From NCBI RefSeq assembly GCF_035989285.1, contig NZ_CP108513.1, forward strand, positions 9,362,001 through 9,426,000: a DNA stretch of 64,000 bases, written 5' to 3'. Position numbers and translations under genes: made by a program. Below the pieces are notes generated by a model that worked only from the letters and a program-made list of their open reading frames with translations, had not been told where the DNA came from and ran no database searches. Below are positions 22,627-31,262 of this stretch, in pieces (position 1 is the stretch's first letter; the number at the start of each line of letters is the position of its first letter). This DNA is from Streptomyces sp. NBC_01235 (GTDB lineage: Bacteria > Actinomycetota > Actinomycetes > Streptomycetales > Streptomycetaceae).

Positions 22627-24846
22627 TCACAGTTCCTTGATCCGGATGTCCCGGTAGGAGACGACGTCCGTCGTGCCGTGCACCTGCAACCCGATGTAGC
22701 CGGAGGCGAACCGCCGTCCGTCCGTGCCCGGGTCGTCCGAGCGGGGCGGGGAGAACTCCTGGCCGCCGGTGTTGTCGAACTCGTTGATCAGGACGCCGTT
22801 GCGCAAGACCGAGTAGTGCTGGTCGACCACCCTGATCTCGTAGTCGTTCCAGGTGCCCTTCTGCGTGACGCCGGCCCCGGCGAGTCCCACCCGGTCGAAG
22901 CCGTACACCGACCCCGTCTTGTACATGTCGCCGTCGGGCCGGTCCAGCACCTGCACCTCGTGGCCGTACTTGATGGCGACCCACTCCGGCCGTGGCTCCT
23001 CGGGGTGGTCGTGGACCCACGGGAAGCGCACGAACACACCGGAGTTGGCGTTGCCCGTGCCCGGGGCGTCGTCGCGCCACTGCAGCTTCAGCGAGAAGTC
23101 GCCGTACTTGCGCTGCGGGAACCACAGCATGCCGAGGCCGTCCCGCGTCGTGCCGGAGGTGATCGATCCGTCGGCGTTCAGCGCGAACGAGCCGCCGCCC
23201 ACCTGCTGCCATCGCGCGAACGACTCCGCGGTCCCGTCGAGGATCGTGCGGTAGCCCTCGGTCTGGCCGGGCTCACCGATCCCGGACCGCGCGGCGGCCT
23301 CCTGGACGGCGTCGTACTCGCGCTGGTCGACGACCCCTTCGGCGAACAACTTGTCCAGGACCGTCTTCACGTGCTTGAGGAACAGCGCGTGGGACGTCCA
23401 CTCCTTCTCGTCCTCGATCAACTCGTTGATCCGGCACCGGCTGTTGGTCAGCCGGTTCGGCACCCCGGAGTCGACCGTGCCGACGATGACCGTCAACCGC
23501 TCGTCGTACTCGGGGCAGTTGGGGGCCGGTACCTGGCTGGACACCACCATGAAGGTCACCGTGCGCGCGGAGGAGGTGTTTCCCGCCTTGTCGGTGGCCC
23601 GGTAGGCGAGGGTGTGCGGACCCGCACGGTCGACCGTCACCGAAATGCTGTATGCGATATACGGTCCGCTGTCGAGTGAATACTCGATCCGGTCGACACC
23701 CGACCCGCCCGCGTCCGTCGCGCTCACGGTCACCTTGGCGTTGCCGACGTACGCCCCGTCGGAGTTCTTCGTGCCCTCGACGGTCACGCCGGTCACCGGG
23801 GGCGTGGTGTCCTGCGGGGGTGCCGCGACCACCGTGAACCGGACGTCCTTCTCGGCGGACACGTTGCCCGCCTTGTCGGTGGCCCGGTATCGCACGGTGT
23901 GGGCGCCTACCTGATGCACCATCACGGGCGCGGTGTATCGCTGCCAGATCCCGGAGTCCACTGCGTACTCGATGGTGTTGACCCCGGATCCGGTGTCGGA
24001 GGCGGACACGGTGACGGTCGCCATGTCGACGTACGACCCGTCGGCGTTCTGCTCGCCGGTCACCGTCGCGGAGGTGTTTGGTGGTGACGTGTCGTCGGAG
24101 GGCGGGGCGACGACGGTGAACGCGGCCGTCTTCTCGGCGGACACGTTGCCCGCCTTGTCGAACGCCCGGTAGCGGATCCTGTGGCTGCCGACCTGGTCGA
24201 CGACGACCGGGGCGGTGTACGGGATCCAGCCGGCCGTGTCGTCGACGGCATACTGGATGCCGTCGACACCCGACCCGCCGTCGTCCGTCGCGCCGATCGC
24301 GACACTCGCCGAGCCGACGTACTCGCCCTGCGCGTTCTGTGTGCCGGTGACCTGCGCCGCCGTCTCGGGCGGGGTCGTGTCCTGGCCGCCGCCCTCGGTC
24401 ACCACGAGGATGCCCTGCATCTGGCCGTGGCCGGGGATCGTGCAGTGATAGAAGTAGCGTCCCGGGGTCAGGGTGACCTCGGCGGTGTGCCGACCGCCCA
24501 TGTCGTCGTTCGGGTTGGCCAGGATGTTCAGCGCGACGTCGTCGTTGAACTCGGGATCGTTCGTCACGAACGTCAACGTGTGGGGCATGCCGGTGGTGTT
24601 GCCGGTGGCCACGCTGTTCTCGAAGACGATCGTCGCCCGACCCGCCACCGCCGTCGTCGGTGCCGACACGTACTGGGTGATGCCGTCGCCGGCGGTCCAG
24701 GTGAGCACCTGGTCGGCGGCCGTCGGTCCGGACTGTGCCGCCGCCGCCGCCGTCGTCGTCGTCGGTGCCGCCTGTAGCCCGAGCATCATCAGTACGGCGG
24801 CCAACAGGGCCGTCCAGATTCCTCGTTGCCGTGTCCCCCGTGTCAC
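22627..24846 (-). CDS. Secreted multidomain protein: cupredoxin, three Ig-like repeats, 3-keto-disaccharide hydrolase (DUF1080) domain
   Basis: A 739-residue exported protein. The N-terminal signal peptide (ALLAAVLMMLGLQAAP) is followed by a plastocyanin-like domain with blue-copper ligand candidates His in MPHTL and Cys/His/Met in YHCTIPGHGQM. Then come three similar repeats of about 90 residues, each with the DTTPP...RYRA(T/F)DKAGN pattern. The C-terminal about 230 residues match the DUF1080 sugar-hydrolase fold (GGSFALNADG, YGDFSLKLQWR). The GTG start at 24846 overlaps the stop of the sugar-dehydrogenase gene (GTGA), so the two are coupled. Likely roles are copper-dependent redox plus glycoside processing outside the cell; the exact substrate is unknown. 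Confidence 0.85.
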   Translation of the reverse strand: MTRGTRQRGIWTALLAAVLMMLGLQAAPTTTTAAAAAQSGPTAADQVLTWTAGDGITQYVSAPTTAVAGRATIVFENSVATGNTTGMPHTLTFVTNDPEFNDDVALNILANPNDDMGGRHTAEVTLTPGRYFYHCTIPGHGQMQGILVVTEGGGQDTTPPETAAQVTGTQNAQGEYVGSASVAIGATDDGGSGVDGIQYAVDDTAGWIPYTAPVVVDQVGSHRIRYRAFDKAGNVSAEKTAAFTVVAPPSDDTSPPNTSATVTGEQNADGSYVDMATVTVSASDTGSGVNTIEYAVDSGIWQRYTAPVMVHQVGAHTVRYRATDKAGNVSAEKDVRFTVVAAPPQDTTPPVTGVTVEGTKNSDGAYVGNAKVTVSATDAGGSGVDRIEYSLDSGPYIAYSISVTVDRAGPHTLAYRATDKAGNTSSARTVTFMVVSSQVPAPNCPEYDERLTVIVGTVDSGVPNRLTNSRCRINELIEDEKEWTSHALFLKHVKTVLDKLFAEGVVDQREYDAVQEAAARSGIGEPGQTEGYRTILDGTAESFARWQQVGGGSFALNADGSITSGTTRDGLGMLWFPQRKYGDFSLKLQWRDDAPGTGNANSGVFVRFPWVHDHPEEPRPEWVAIKYGHEVQVLDRPDGDMYKTGSVYGFDRVGLAGAGVTQKGTWNDYEIRVVDQHYSVLRNGVLINEFDNTGGQEFSPPRSDDPGTDGRRFASGYIGLQVHGTTDVVSYRDIRIKEL

Positions 24847-27320
24847 TGCGCCCCCCTCGCCAGCCGGTCGGCGGCCGGTGTCGGACCGCCGCCCGTGTAG
24901 GTGATGCGCCACAGTGCCGACTTGGCGTCCGAGGTGAAGAAGCCGCGGCCGTAGTCGAGGACGTACAGAGCTCCGTCCGGACCGAACTTCCAGTCCATGA
25001 GGTTCTTGATGCCGTCGTTGCCGACGGGCACGATCTTCTTCAGCGACTCCGAGTGCACCGGCAGACCGCCCGACCCTTGCGTCTTCGGGTCCATGACCAC
25101 CGCGTTGCGCGGCTGGTCGGCGTCGTAGAAGTCGCCGACGAACCACTTGCCGTCCCAGTACGCGGGCCACTTGGTGGCGCTCGCGCTCGTGGCGTCGTAA
25201 CGGTAGACGGGCCCGTTCATCGCCGCCTGCCCGCCGCCCTTGAGCCACGGCAGCCGGTAGGTCGCCTGGTCCTTGCGGTACGAGGGGACGCCGTTCGCGT
25301 CGCGCGGATAGTCGGGTGCGCCGCCCTGGGGCGAGTACCAGATGTTGTTGCCGGTGACCGGCGGCAGGTTGATCAGACCGTCGTTGTTCGGCGACTCGTT
25401 CTTCGGGTGGTCGCAGTCGTACCAGCCCAGCGGCTGCGACGGATCCGGCAGACTGCGGTCCCGGTAGGGCTGCTTGTTGCCCATGCAGTACGGCCAACCG
25501 CGGTTGCCCGCCTGGGTGATGACGGCGAACGTGTCGTACTTCGCCGGACCCCACGTCGTCGACGGCTCGCCCGCGTCCGGACCGACCCAGCCCGCGTACA
25601 GGATGTCCGTCGTGCGGTCGACGGATATCCGCGCGGGGTTGCGGACGCCCATCACATAGATCTCGCCTCGTGTCTTGCCGCCGCCCTCCTCGGTCTCCCG
25701 GCCCGTGAAGAGGTTCCCCGCCGGAAGCGTGTACGTGCCGTCGGGCTCCGGATGGATGCGCAGGATCTTTCCGTTGAGGTTGTTGGTGTTTCCGGCGGTG
25801 CGGCGCGCGTCGGCGAAGGAAACGCCCTTGAAGTTCGGTTGCGGGTTGTTGCCGGAGTAACCGTCGCTGAAACCACTGGAGTTGTTGTCACCGGTGGCGA
25901 TGTACAGGTTGCCCTTCGAGTCCCAGGCCATCCCGCCCCCGGCGTGACAGCAACTGTGCACCTGTACCGGCCACTTGAGCAGCACCTTCTCGCTTCCCAG
26001 GTCGAGCCTGTTCGTGGCGGGGTCGAGCGTGAAGCGGGAGACGCGCCGCTCGGCCATCCGTGTCTCACGGTTGACGCCCGAGTGAGGTGTGTAGTGCAGG
26101 TACACCCAGCCGTTCTGCTCGAAACGCGGATCGAGCTCGATACCGAGGAGCCCTTCCTCGACCTTGATGAGCTCGTCGCCCCCGCCCTTGTTGCCGAAAA
26201 CCGTCAACTCCCCGGCCAGAGTGACCTTCTTGGTCGCCGGGTCGTAGACGTGGATCTGGCCCTTGCCCTTGCCGACGTCCGGGTTGTTCCAGTCGGTGAT
26301 CACGGGCTGGGAGGAGTCGGCGCCGCCCCGCCCGATGTAGAGAACGCGGCCGTCGGACGCGGTGACCAGGCCGTGCGGCTCGCCGATCTGGTCGTTCTGC
26401 CCGGGCCGGTTGGGCTGGGTCAGCCGCTCGGCCTTGTAGTTCCCGGTGATGGTCGCCTTGCAGTCCGCCCGCACCAGCCGGGCCGTCCACAGCAGCGCGC
26501 CGCGCAGATGCGCACGGAAGTCCGTCTCGTCGTACGAGGACACCGTGCCGCCCATGCCCGTGTAGAAGGAGCGGCCGCCGTCGTAGTCGCGGCACCAACT
26601 CACCGGATGATCCGCGCCGTTGGCGCTCACGCCCGGCTGGTACGTCGACTCGCGCACCCGGGCCACGGTGTGCACCTCGCCGGACGGGTTCTTCACCCAG
26701 TTCGGCCACAGGTCCGGGCGCTTCCACTCCAGCGGCAGCTCCTTGGTGGCCGGATGCCGGCGGTCGCCGACCTCAACGGTCGCCCGCTGCACGGCCGTTG
26801 GGCTGGAGGCCGCCGGGCGGGCGCCGATCAGACCGGTGAACCAGTCCGAGTACGGCTCCGCGCGGGCCGCGTCGTGGACGCCGACGAACCCGCCGCCGGC
26901 CTCCATATAGGCCTCCAGACCCGCCTCCTGCTCCGGGTCGAGGACGTCACCGCCCCCGGTCAGGAACACAATCGCGTGGTAACTTCCCAGCCTCGTACCG
27001 TCGGTGAAGACCGAGGCGTCGTCCGTGGCCTCGACCGCGAAACGCTGGTCCGCCGGACCGGACAGCCCGATCCGCTCGATGGCCTCGATACCGGCGTTGA
27101 CGACCGGAGACTCCTCCCCGGCCGCGGCCGACCCGTGGAAGATCAGCACACGTACGTTCGCGCCGCCCGGCGGCGACTTCACGGACATCGTTGTCAGGGG
27201 TGGATCCGGGGCCGGGCGCGCGTCCGCGGCGGGGGCGGACAGCAGGCCGGCGACGAGCGTCCCGCACGCCACGGTCGTCACCCGGATTCGTCTTCTCTTG
27301 CTCAACCCTCGTAAGTGCAT
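24843..27320 (-). CDS. Secreted ThuA-domain plus glucose/sorbosone dehydrogenase-like protein (825 aa)
   Basis: After a signal peptide (VTTVACGTLVAGLLSAPAADA) comes a ThuA/glutamine-amidotransferase-like domain (about residues 35-270: VRVLIFHGSA, GGGFVGVHDA). A large six-bladed propeller of the GSDH family follows (about 290-820: GRVLYIGRGG, GLLGIELDP, YLHYTP, HSCCHAGGGMAWD, YVMGVRNPARI). Such enzymes oxidise sugars, usually with PQQ; the cofactor here is assumed. The ATG at 27320 has GAGGAGG just upstream and follows the signal-peptide logic. The stop overlaps the start of the cupredoxin gene, so both exported proteins are made together and may pass electrons to copper. Confidence 0.87.
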   Translation of the reverse strand: MHLRGLSKRRRIRVTTVACGTLVAGLLSAPAADARPAPDPPLTTMSVKSPPGGANVRVLIFHGSAAAGEESPVVNAGIEAIERIGLSGPADQRFAVEATDDASVFTDGTRLGSYHAIVFLTGGGDVLDPEQEAGLEAYMEAGGGFVGVHDAARAEPYSDWFTGLIGARPAASSPTAVQRATVEVGDRRHPATKELPLEWKRPDLWPNWVKNPSGEVHTVARVRESTYQPGVSANGADHPVSWCRDYDGGRSFYTGMGGTVSSYDETDFRAHLRGALLWTARLVRADCKATITGNYKAERLTQPNRPGQNDQIGEPHGLVTASDGRVLYIGRGGADSSQPVITDWNNPDVGKGKGQIHVYDPATKKVTLAGELTVFGNKGGGDELIKVEEGLLGIELDPRFEQNGWVYLHYTPHSGVNRETRMAERRVSRFTLDPATNRLDLGSEKVLLKWPVQVHSCCHAGGGMAWDSKGNLYIATGDNNSSGFSDGYSGNNPQPNFKGVSFADARRTAGNTNNLNGKILRIHPEPDGTYTLPAGNLFTGRETEEGGGKTRGEIYVMGVRNPARISVDRTTDILYAGWVGPDAGEPSTTWGPAKYDTFAVITQAGNRGWPYCMGNKQPYRDRSLPDPSQPLGWYDCDHPKNESPNNDGLINLPPVTGNNIWYSPQGGAPDYPRDANGVPSYRKDQATYRLPWLKGGGQAAMNGPVYRYDATSASATKWPAYWDGKWFVGDFYDADQPRNAVVMDPKTQGSGGLPVHSESLKKIVPVGNDGIKNLMDWKFGPDGALYVLDYGRGFFTSDAKSALWRITYTGGGPTPAADRLARGAQ

Positions 27321-27518
27321 GGGCACCTCCTCGGTCACAGCGACAGCGCCAAGGAAGCTAGACCCCTTTGCACGGCTCGCCAATACCTATGACCGCAGTG
27401 GCACGAACTTTGTCCCGGGTGTGGAGAAACGACGGAACGACCGGTACCGTCTCACAGGTTCATCACAGGCTCGTCTTCTTCATCGTCGCAAATTCCGTAC
27501 CAGGGTGGGGAGTTCGGC

Positions 27519-28472
27519 ATGGACAGGCGCGGGTTCAACCGGCGGGTGCTGCTGGGCGGCGCCGCCGTCGCGACATCGTTGTTCCTGGGGCCTGAGGCGG
27601 TGAGTGCCGACCTGCCGGCGAAGACCGCGCCGACGGGGGGAGCGGTCAGACACCTCAAGCTGTACGCCGAGAAGCTCGCCGACGGACAGTTCGGCTACGG
27701 CTTCGAGAAGGGCAAGGCGTCCATCCCCGGGCCGCTCATCGAACTCAACGAGGGCGACACCCTCCACATCGAGTTCGAGAACACCCTGGACGTGGCCGCG
27801 AGTCTGCACGTCCACGGCCTGGACTACGAAGTGTCCAGCGACGGAACGACGTTGAACAGGAGTGACGTCGAACCCGGCGGCACCCGCACCTACACCTGGC
27901 GCACCCACACCCCCGGCCGCCGCACCGACGGCACCTGGCGGGCGGGCAGCGCGGGCTACTGGCACTACCACGACCACGTCGTCGGAACGGAACACGGTAC
28001 GGGGGGCATCCGCAAGGGCCTGTACGGGCCGGTGATCGTCCGGCGCAAGGGCGACGTGCTGCCCGACGCGACCCACACGATCGTCTTCAACGACATGACG
28101 ATCAACAACAGACCCGCCCACTCGGGCCACCAGGGTCCCGACTTCGAGGCGACGGTGGGCGATCGGGTCGAGTTCGTGATGATCACGCACGGCGAGTACT
28201 ACCACACCTTCCACCTGCACGGTCACCGCTGGGCCGACAACCGCACCGGCATGCTCACCGGTGCCGACGACCCCAGCCAGGTCATCGACAACAAGATCGT
28301 GGGCCCGGCAGACTCCTTCGGCTTCCAGGTGCTCGCGGGGGAGGGGGTGGGCGCCGGCGCGTGGATGTACCACTGCCATGTGCAGAGCCACTCCGACATG
28401 GGGATGGTCGGACTGTTCCTGGTGAAGAAGCCCGACGGCACGATCCCCGGCTACGAGCCGCACCAGCACTGA
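27519..28472 (+). CDS. Two-domain multicopper oxidase, small laccase (SLAC-like)
   Basis: A 317-residue laccase. The Tat signal [12 protein letters not shown] precedes two cupredoxin domains with copper motifs [19 protein letters not shown] and [11 protein letters not shown]. Active SLAC forms a trimer and oxidises phenols with O2 outside the cell (family knowledge). Compared with S. coelicolor SLAC as I remember it, the His-rich C-terminal extension is absent (ends YEPHQH) and a small HQG insertion precedes [11 protein letters not shown]. The ATG at 27519 has GGGGAG upstream. It is divergent from the secreted sugar-dehydrogenase pair, sharing a 198-bp region. Confidence 0.93.
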   Translation: MDRRGFNRRVLLGGAAVATSLFLGPEAVSADLPAKTAPTGGAVRHLKLYAEKLADGQFGYGFEKGKASIPGPLIELNEGDTLHIEFENTLDVAASLHVHGLDYEVSSDGTTLNRSDVEPGGTRTYTWRTHTPGRRTDGTWRAGSAGYWHYHDHVVGTEHGTGGIRKGLYGPVIVRRKGDVLPDATHTIVFNDMTINNRPAHSGHQGPDFEATVGDRVEFVMITHGEYYHTFHLHGHRWADNRTGMLTGADDPSQVIDNKIVGPADSFGFQVLAGEGVGAGAWMYHCHVQSHSDMGMVGLFLVKKPDGTIPGYEPHQH

Positions 28473-28483
28473 CGCTCGGCGGC

Positions 28484-28495
28484 GAGAGCGCTCTC
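28484..28495. promoter_or_regulatory. LacI-type operator GAGAGCGCTCTC
   Basis: A perfect 12-bp palindrome with the central CG typical of LacI-family operators, 56 bp upstream of the LacI gene and just after the laccase gene. Autoregulation is the simplest reading. Confidence 0.7.
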
Positions 28496-28551
28496 ACCGC
28501 TCCGTCACCCGGGGCTATCCTGATCGCCAGCCGGCCAGGAGGAGCTCCGAA

Positions 28552-29577
28552 GTGACCGAGACAGTGTCGCGCCCCACGCTGGAGGCCGTGGCCGCCCGGG
28601 CGGGGGTCTCCCGGGCGACCGTGTCACGAGTCGTCAACGGCGGGGACGGAGTCCGCGAGCCGCTCGTCGAACGGGTCCGGCGGGCCGTGGAGGAGCTCGG
28701 GTACGTCCCCAACCAGGCCGCGCGCAGCCTGGTGACGAAGCGGCACGACGCCGTCGCCGTCGTCATCGCCGAACCCGAGACCCGGGTCTTCGCCGACCCC
28801 TTCTTCGCGCTCCAACTCCGCGGTATCAGCAAGGAGCTGACGGCCCACGACAACCAGCTCGTGCTGCTGCTCACCGAGGGCCGCGACGACCACGCCCGGG
28901 TCGCCCGCTATCTCGCCGGCGGCCATGTCGACGGGGCACTGGTCTTCTCGCTGCACCTCGACGACCCGCTCCCCGGCCTGATCCAGGGCGCCGGTGTGCC
29001 GACCGTGTTCGGCGGGCGCCCCGGCTGGAGCGACGGCACGCGGGACGTGGTGTACGTCGACAGCGACAACCGTGGCGGCGCACGCGAGGCGGTACGCCTC
29101 CTGGCCGGTCTCGGCCGCACCCGCGTCGCGCACCTCACCGGCCCCCTCGACCAGACGTCCGCGGCGGACCGGCTCGACGGATACCGGGACATCATGGGCG
29201 AGAGCGACCCACGGCTCGTCGTCGAGAGCGACTTCACCCCCGGCGGCGGCGAGCGGGCCATGCGCGAACTCCTCGACCGCTGCCCCGACGTCGACGCCGT
29301 GTTCGCCGCCAACGACCTCACCGCCGCGGGCGCCCTGCGCGTCCTGCGCGAACGTGGACGGCGGGTGCCCGAGGACGTCGCCGTGGTCGGCTTCGACGAC
29401 ATGCTGCCCGTCGCCGAGCAGACCGACCCGCCGCTGACGACGGTCCGTCAGGACATCGAGGAGATGGGCCGGATCATGGCCCGCCTCCTGCTGCGCCGCC
29501 TCGACCGCCGCACCGGCGACGACGAACCGGGTGGTGTGGTCCTGCCGACCACGTTGGTGCGCCGCACCTCGGCCTAG
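28552..29577 (+). CDS. LacI-family transcriptional regulator (341 aa)
   Basis: The N-terminal LacI HTH (LEAVAARAGVSRATVSRVVNG) and hinge (YVPNQAARSLVTKR) are followed by a periplasmic-binding-protein-like sensor (about residues 65-335), normally for a sugar. The GTG start at 28552 has AGGAGC upstream. A perfect operator (28484-28495) lies before it. Given the neighbours, control of the laccase or the secreted sugar-oxidising pair by a carbohydrate is plausible but not shown; no second copy of the operator was found near those genes. Confidence 0.9.
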   Translation: MTETVSRPTLEAVAARAGVSRATVSRVVNGGDGVREPLVERVRRAVEELGYVPNQAARSLVTKRHDAVAVVIAEPETRVFADPFFALQLRGISKELTAHDNQLVLLLTEGRDDHARVARYLAGGHVDGALVFSLHLDDPLPGLIQGAGVPTVFGGRPGWSDGTRDVVYVDSDNRGGAREAVRLLAGLGRTRVAHLTGPLDQTSAADRLDGYRDIMGESDPRLVVESDFTPGGGERAMRELLDRCPDVDAVFAANDLTAAGALRVLRERGRRVPEDVAVVGFDDMLPVAEQTDPPLTTVRQDIEEMGRIMARLLLRRLDRRTGDDEPGGVVLPTTLVRRTSA

Positions 29578-29641
29578 GCCAGTCCGTGCCCAGCCCTGTT
29601 TTCCGTCCCCACCCCCGTCCGCCGTACCTTCCCGCGCCGCG

Positions 29642-30433
29642 TCACGTCTCCTGCGGCACGCTCTTGATCACCGCCAAGCGCGCCCCGTACGGATCGGCGA
29701 GCTTGGCGATGCGGCCGACGCTCTCGACGTCCGTGGCGGGCATCCGCACCCTGCCGCCCAGTTCAGCCGCCTTGGCGACGACCGTGTCCACCTCGGCGAC
29801 CTCGAAGTACGGCAGCCAGTACGGCCCCGACTCCGCCTCCGTCGGGTCGTCGGCCAGCGGGACCATCCCGCCGAACATCGCGTTCTCCCCGGCGCCGGAG
29901 GGGTTGACGCAGGTGTACGTGCCGCCGGGGAAGGGGACGGCCGAGGTCTCCAGACCCAGCGTCGCGTGGTAGAAGGCGGCTGCCGCGGCGATGTCCGGCG
30001 TGTACAGCTCGACCCAGCACAGGGAGCCGGGTTCGTTCGCCACGTCAAAGCCCTTGGTCAGAGCCGGCTGCCAGAGCCCGAACGGCACACCCGCCTGGTC
30101 GGCGAGGACCGCCATCGTGCCCTGGCCCATCACGTCCATCGGCGGGAAGAACACCCTGCCGTGGGCCTGTTCGGCGGCCTTGGCCGTGGACTCCGCGTCC
30201 GGCGTCTGGAAATACACCGTCCATGACGGCGGACCCTGCTCGGGCGTGGTCTGCACGCCGCCCGCCACGGTCTTCCCGTCCAGCTGGAAGAAGCCGTAGC
30301 CGCCGGCGTCGGGTCCCGCCGACTGGAACCGCCAGCCGAAGAGAGCGCCGTAGAAGGAGGTGGCGCCGTCGATGTCGGACGTGCCGACGTCGATCCAGTT
30401 CGGAGCGCCGTTGACGAAACGGGTGGTGAGCAT
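29642..30433 (-). CDS. Tandem VOC (glyoxalase/dioxygenase-fold) protein (263 aa)
   Basis: Two VOC modules in tandem (about residues 5-125 and 135-258), each beginning with a typical strand and ending GQGTMAVLADQAGVPFGLW / VGRIAKLADPYGARLAVI. Such proteins bind divalent metal and act as lyases, dioxygenases or antibiotic-binding proteins; the substrate is unknown. The start is ATG at 30433 or the adjacent 30436; AGGAGG spacing favours 30433. It is convergent with the LacI gene. Confidence 0.85.
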   Translation of the reverse strand: MLTTRFVNGAPNWIDVGTSDIDGATSFYGALFGWRFQSAGPDAGGYGFFQLDGKTVAGGVQTTPEQGPPSWTVYFQTPDAESTAKAAEQAHGRVFFPPMDVMGQGTMAVLADQAGVPFGLWQPALTKGFDVANEPGSLCWVELYTPDIAAAAAFYHATLGLETSAVPFPGGTYTCVNPSGAGENAMFGGMVPLADDPTEAESGPYWLPYFEVAEVDTVVAKAAELGGRVRMPATDVESVGRIAKLADPYGARLAVIKSVPQET

Positions 30434-30711
30434 CATTGCCCTCCTCGAAGGGGTCCCGTTCTCTGCACTGCCGAGTCTTGCACCGCCCACCGACAATCGC
30501 CGCCGGAACACGGGCACGGGCGGGAGAGGGACAAGCGGTCACTTCGGTCGCGACCGGGGCGCGCCCTGTTCTGCGAGTGTTCCGCGCCGTCCGCGCGCCG
30601 CCGTGCGTCGCGGTGGCCACCGGGACATCATCGGGACGGCCGGGGGCCCTGCCGCGGCGCGTATATGCGGCGTTGATGGAACGTTTTTCGCCGCCGGGCA
30701 CGATTCTCGCC

Positions 30712-30957
30712 ATGCACACCGACACGATTCCCACACCCGACCTCGCCTGGCAGCGGGAGGCGCTGTGCGCGCAGACCGGGGCGGACTTCTTCTTCCCCGA
30801 GCCCGGCAGTTCCGTGCGGGAGGCGAAGCGCATCTGCGGCATGTGCGAGATGCGTTCCGCCTGCCTCGACTACGCGCTGGCCAACGACGAGCGCTTCGGC
30901 GTCTGGGGCGGCCTGTCCGAGAAGGAACGCCTGCAGATCAGGCGCACGGCGCCCTGA
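30712..30957 (+). CDS. WhiB-like (Wbl) iron-sulfur protein (81 aa)
   Basis: It has the four Wbl cysteines (ALCAQ, ICGMCEMRSAC) that hold a 4Fe-4S cluster, the turn GVWGGLSEKER, and a short basic end (RLQIRRTAP). Wbl proteins bind sigma factors and control development, redox or antibiotic responses in actinobacteria. The ATG at 30712 gives the normal family length; ATG at 30676 would add 12 residues. It stands alone after a 278-bp intergenic region with no other gene seen. The S. coelicolor counterpart is probably SCO6715 (memory). Confidence 0.92.
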   Translation: MHTDTIPTPDLAWQREALCAQTGADFFFPEPGSSVREAKRICGMCEMRSACLDYALANDERFGVWGGLSEKERLQIRRTAP

Positions 30958-31031
30958 CCCGTACCGTCGCGCCGACCCCGAAAATCCGAGAGACCGCGTC
31001 GCGGGGGTGCGGTTAGGATCCGGGGGCGCGT

Positions 31032-31137
31032 CCGGACGTAGCGCAGGGCAGGCGCGTCTCCCCCACCCTCGGCTCAGCTCGAGCGGGGGGACCCCCGGCT
31101 CAGGCGCATCACGCCGGTTCGAATCCGGTCGTCCGGG
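31032..31137 (+). pseudogene. tRNA gene interrupted in the anticodon arm by a palindromic repeat
   Basis: The ends are those of a tRNA: CCGGACG (31032-31038) pairs perfectly with CGTCCGG (31130-31136). A three-pair D stem and an intact T arm with GGTTCGAATCC are present, laid out like the two tRNA genes nearby. Instead of a 17-nt anticodon arm there are about 50 nt (31057-31107) containing TCTCCCCCACCC...CTCGAGCGGGGGGA, which resembles a palindromic repeat common in Streptomyces intergenic DNA (from memory). No anticodon can be assigned, so it is probably inactive. Confidence 0.6.
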
Positions 31138-31146
31138 TGCGTGTGC

Positions 31147-31218
31147 GGTCCCGTAGAGCAGAGGCAGACTCGCCACCTTCTCAGGGTGGATACGCCGGTT
31201 CGAATCCGGTCGGGACCA
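31147..31218 (+). tRNA. tRNA-Glu (anticodon CTC)
   Basis: A 72-nt cloverleaf: acceptor GGTCCCG/CGGGACC with discriminator A, D stem GAG/CTC (only 3 bp), and anticodon stem CCACC/GGTGG around TTCTCAG with CTC at 31180-31182. A 4-nt variable loop and the T arm GCCGG-TTCGAAT-CCGGT complete it. No CCA is encoded. The D arm is short compared with usual tRNA-Glu, so it may be a minor or divergent copy. Confidence 0.75.
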
Positions 31219-31262
31219 CGGTACGGCGAGGGCCGGGCAGGGACAGGGCGGGGCGGGGACGA

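Noticed and set aside
24735..27314. An 859-codon open frame on the plus strand opposite the sugar-dehydrogenase gene
   Set aside because: It is the antisense frame of a clear GSDH/ThuA gene; its Arg/Val/Gly-heavy sequence has no recognisable motif and arises from GC-biased codon use.
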